Assembly (NCBI GenBank): GCA_003240695.1
Contig: QFNC01000063.1
Span: 1-7,374, forward strand
Length of the DNA stretch: 7,374 bases
Source: Pseudoxanthomonas suwonensis
GTDB taxonomy: Bacteria > Pseudomonadota > Gammaproteobacteria > Xanthomonadales > Xanthomonadaceae
Direction: 5' to 3'
Positions 5,488-7,374 of this stretch are shown piece by piece. The translations under genes were made by a program, and so were the position numbers. Below the pieces are notes generated by a model. The model saw nothing but the letters and a program-made list of their open reading frames with translations. It made no database searches and was not told where the DNA came from. Within the stretch, counting starts at the first letter, position 1, and every line of letters starts with the position of its first letter.

Positions 5488-6440
5488 GCCTCGGACTCCC
5501 CCGTGTCACCAGCCGACGCAGTGTCGCCGTGGTGCTGTGCGTGAAGGGCGTCAGCTGCGATCTCGGCGATCTTACCCAGGAAGGCCGGATCCGTCATGTA
5601 CGACTGGATCTCGTTGGTCTCCTTCACCGTGTTCAGGACCGCAAGACCGACGGCGCTGCTGAAGCTTTCGGATGCCTTGAGCTGGGCAACGGTGTTGTTC
5701 TTGGCCATGGCCACGGCCTCCTCATTAGCGTCGAGGAAGCCCCAGAAGGTCGTGATGAAGCCAGCGACACTTGACGGGTTCACGTCGACGCCCTTGGCCT
5801 GGAACATCTCGTTGACGCGGTCGATCGCCTCTACCAGGGGTCCTCGCTGCGGAGTACCGCCCGCCTTGTACTCGCCATCGAACCGCGGCAGCTCGAGACC
5901 GTCCGTGCTGCCGTCTGTGAGCGACTGGTCCTCCTCGATGGCCGAGGGCACCAGCTTGACCCCGGAGAGCTGGACGCCCTCCAGGAAGCTGTCGTCGAAG
6001 GCGTTGCCGTCGGTGTGCAGGTTGCGTGACAGAAGCGTGGCCAGGATCGCCCGGCGGTGCAGATCAGTGTCCCGGTAGTTGACGAACTGGCTCAGGAACT
6101 GCCATGCGTTGCGGTAGCCGAAGACGTCTGCACGGAAGGCCTTCAGCTCCTCGCGCTTCGCCTTGTCCTTAGTGAGCACCGCCTGCTTCCAGGCACCACC
6201 CCAGGTGTTCTTGATGGGAGCCAGCGCCTTGGCGATCGCCTCGCCGCCGGCGTCGAGCAGGTATGCGTCTGCGACTGCGTCCATCTGGTCGCGGGTGTAG
6301 ATGCCGGCCGTGTCGAGCCGGTCGCCGATCGTGTAGAGCGAGTTCGGGTCGACGTCGCCCTCGACGTGGGCGTCCTTGTCCGCTGTGTCCCACACGATGC
6401 GTGCTGTGGTGGCCTTCGACACACGCGCCGGTTCAGTCAT
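5484..6440 (-). CDS. Free-standing HsdR C-terminal domain-like protein
   Basis: In type I restriction enzymes the C-terminal helical region of HsdR, after the nuclease and two RecA-like motor domains, docks the motor onto the HsdM/HsdS core. This 318-residue protein resembles that region alone. Residues 26-50 (VEGDVDPNSLYTIGDRLD, TAGIYTR) match the segment just after the motor. Residues 102-140 (FRADVFGYRNAWQFLSQFVN, then YRDTDLHRRAILATLLSRNL) match its conserved core. Residues 200-300 (LVEAIDRVNEMF, FITTFWGFLDANEEAVAMAK, NNTVAQL, ALH end) match its last helices. No nuclease motif, Walker A or DEAD-box motif is present. The ATG at 6440 follows a GA-rich ribosome binding region (GAGGATCGAGAGAG), with about 200 bp of non-coding DNA upstream, and the end overlaps the XRE gene. 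It therefore behaves as a gene in its own right. It could still be the surviving 3' end of a deleted hsdR that gained a start. The family call is fairly firm; independent function is inference. Confidence 0.75.
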   Translation of the reverse strand: MTEPARVSKATTARIVWDTADKDAHVEGDVDPNSLYTIGDRLDTAGIYTRDQMDAVADAYLLDAGGEAIAKALAPIKNTWGGAWKQAVLTKDKAKREELKAFRADVFGYRNAWQFLSQFVNYRDTDLHRRAILATLLSRNLHTDGNAFDDSFLEGVQLSGVKLVPSAIEEDQSLTDGSTDGLELPRFDGEYKAGGTPQRGPLVEAIDRVNEMFQAKGVDVNPSSVAGFITTFWGFLDANEEAVAMAKNNTVAQLKASESFSSAVGLAVLNTVKETNEIQSYMTDPAFLGKIAEIAADALHAQHHGDTASAGDTGESEA

Positions 6441-6472
6441 GCTCTCTCGATCCTCTTCGCTTGCCCGCTGCT

Positions 6473-6504
6473 TGTATCAGAAACATTACCGAGCGCGTGT
6501 ATCA
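6473..6504. repeat. Two TGTATCA direct repeats upstream of HsdR-C gene
   Basis: TGTATCAGAAA (from 6473) and TGTATCAAAAT (from 6498) are repeats whose starts are 25 bp apart, in an AT-rich island 33-64 bp before the ATG at 6440. On the coding strand they read TGATACA. The position suits an operator or activator site for the XRE protein made from the same operon. A TTGATA on the coding strand (6505-6500) could be a -35 box, but I see no convincing -10 box. Confidence 0.4.
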
Positions 6505-6523
6505 AAATCGAGACATCCCGCGC

Positions 6524-6540
6524 GGCGACGGCGTGTCGCC
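6524..6540 (-). terminator. Weak hairpin, possible terminator after the nuclease fragment
   Basis: GGCGAC and GTCGCC, six-base arms with a five-base loop, could fold in transcripts of either strand. It lies about 100 bp downstream of the end of the nuclease fragment. There is no adjacent T run, so it is a weak terminator candidate, and GC-rich DNA gives such hairpins by chance. The rest of 6541-6640 shows nothing I can identify. Confidence 0.2.
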
Positions 6541-6640
6541 CCTCCCTCGGCACGCCGGGCAGGGTTGCCGGCGCTGAGGGGGCGGAACCCGAGCCCGCGA
6601 CGCGAGTGCAAGGCTGCTGGGGACTAGCGTCCGGCGACGT

Positions 6641-7228
6641 TCAGCCCGCCCGCTCTCCGTCGCGGGGTTTGTCCTCGAGCAACCCCGTCGGAATCACATC
6701 GCCATGGTTCCTCCGCAGGTAGTCCTTCGCGTTGTCGAACGATGGGTCGTGCTGCAGACTCTTCTGGAAGTAGTCGAGCTTGCGCTTGGCATCGTCGATG
6801 ATCTGGCCCCAGTCGCGGATCCAGACCCGAACCTTCGCGCCAGGTGCTTCCGTTAAATCCGGCTCGAAGACCAGTCCGCGCTCGCGCCCTCGCTGGTTGG
6901 CCTCCTGACGCACGGCATCGTCAATCTCGCCTGTGACGAGCCAGAAGTCCCACTCAGTCGTCGTGCTTGCGAACCTTGGATCCTTAGCGACGGCCATGGC
7001 GTACGCCTTGATCTGAGCCAACTCCGTCAGTCGCGCGGGGACCTTCGGTGCCTTCAACTCCACGACGAGGTGGCGATTGCGATCATGCTCGGTGGCGGCG
7101 ACCGAGAGCATGAGGTCGAGGCGGCCGGACTTGCCATCGAGCAGCCTCACTGGCGCGCTGTCATCTCGAGGCAGGCCGAGCTGATCAAGATGTCGTTCGA
7201 GGACGTTCGTCAGTCCGCGCTCCCCCAC
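6641..7228 (-). pseudogene. C-terminal nuclease-like domain of a larger (GHKL ATPase-type) protein, 5' truncated
   Basis: From LTNVLERHLDQLGL onward the frame gives a PD-(D/E)XK-type domain: GRLDLML with the catalytic-type D, HLVVELKAPK with E-x-K, and a helix ELAQIKAYAMAVA with a Q, followed by TEWDFWLVTGEIDDAVRQEA, KVRVWIRDWGQIIDDAKRKL and YLRRNHGDVIP. I recall this arrangement as the C-terminal part of large defence-type proteins with an N-terminal histidine-kinase/gyrase-like ATPase domain; I could not check this. Here the ATPase half is absent. The similarity starts near GERGL (about 7225). Upstream the DNA becomes the end of dprA in another frame. The coordinates start at a GTG (7228-7226); an ATG at 7264 lies inside the dprA coding sequence. 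A solo nuclease-fold protein could be made, but with no evident ribosome binding site I read it as a remnant left by a deletion. It ends at 6641, about 200 bp before the HsdR-C gene. Confidence 0.7.
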
Positions 7229-7248
7229 GCACGCCCGACGTCGGCCGT

Positions 7249-7374
7249 TCAGGCCCGGCGCCATCGGTCGTCCACGCGCCGGGCCAGGCCCGCCCGCTGC
7301 AGCCGGGACAGGGACGCCAGGACGGTCGGCAGGGCGAGGCCCGCGCTCACGGTGATCCGGTCCACGGGCACGGC
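7249..7374 (-). CDS. dprA: DprA C-terminal winged-helix domain, partial (runs off right edge)
   Basis: DprA loads RecA onto incoming single-stranded DNA in transformation. Only the last 41 residues are present. They read AVPVDRITVSAGLALPTVLA then SLSRLQRAGLARRVDDRW and RRA before a TGA at 7251-7249. This is the typical DprA C-terminal winged helix of actinobacteria: an AVPVDRI-type first helix, a recognition helix with LxxLxxL, and a G-L-A-R-R wing ending in a W-R pair. The natural length of the end suggests the stop is native, so the join to accessory DNA falls just after it, within about 7215-7248. Other winged-helix proteins could look similar over so short a piece. Its position before, not after, comM on this strand is abnormal. 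Confidence 0.65.
   Translation of the reverse strand, partial: AVPVDRITVSAGLALPTVLASLSRLQRAGLARRVDDRWRRA

Noticed and set aside
5275..6440. HsdR-C-like gene and XRE gene as a toxin-antitoxin pair
   Set aside because: The size and overlap fit, and the XRE tail is HipB-like, but the first protein matches a structural docking domain with no known toxic activity. A regulator role is simpler.
1..7374. Integrase, transposase, tRNA attachment site or CRISPR array
   Set aside because: None is visible on either strand. The island-like nature rests only on the gene content and the broken flanks.

Overview
The window is high-GC DNA with codon use strongly biased to G/C at third positions. The protein styles (Ros/MucR-like zinc-finger protein, small XRE regulators, ComM and DprA variants) suggest an actinobacterium. 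I could run no searches, so family names rest on motif recognition. Apart from one short stretch near the left end, all recognisable genes lie on the minus strand and are read from right to left.

Both edges are pieces of the competence locus. At 1-102 is an internal part of ComM (Mg-chelatase-like AAA+ protein), which breaks off exactly at its Walker A motif. At 7249-7374 is the C-terminal winged-helix end of a DprA-like protein. Between them lies about 7.1 kb of accessory, defence-type DNA. In known genomes comM lies upstream of dprA. Here, on the minus strand, the dprA end comes before the comM piece, so the flanks imply a duplication, a rearrangement or a complex insertion.

Right part (6641-7228): the 3' piece of a gene encoding a PD-(D/E)XK-type nuclease domain, which I recall as the C-terminus of large GHKL-ATPase proteins. 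Its 5' half is missing and the DprA end sits in its place. Next, after about 200 bp holding two TGATACA repeats, comes a two-gene unit: a free-standing copy of the HsdR (type I restriction) C-terminal helical domain, overlapping by 4 bp a small XRE regulator.

Centre (1797-5157): three translationally coupled genes that form the most interesting unit. The first fuses an N-terminal PD-(D/E)XK nuclease-like domain to an HsdM-like N6-adenine methyltransferase fold whose catalytic motif IV reads APPM instead of (N/D)PP(F/Y). The second is an HsdS-like subunit with two target recognition domains. The third is a 308-residue protein of unknown family with a HEPN-type RNTLSH motif. With the HsdR C-domain gene, this looks like a type I restriction complex without its translocase motor, with its nuclease moved to the methyltransferase subunit, and with a possible HEPN RNase added. 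This is an inference.

Left part (271-1761): a decayed or error-prone segment. It holds a MucR-like zinc-finger gene with a frameshift at a run of six C, a plus-strand small gene with an apparent frameshift and no 5' end, and an XRE gene without a normal start codon. The last two diverge from a perfect 12-bp palindrome. No integrase, transposase, tRNA, rRNA or CRISPR array is visible.
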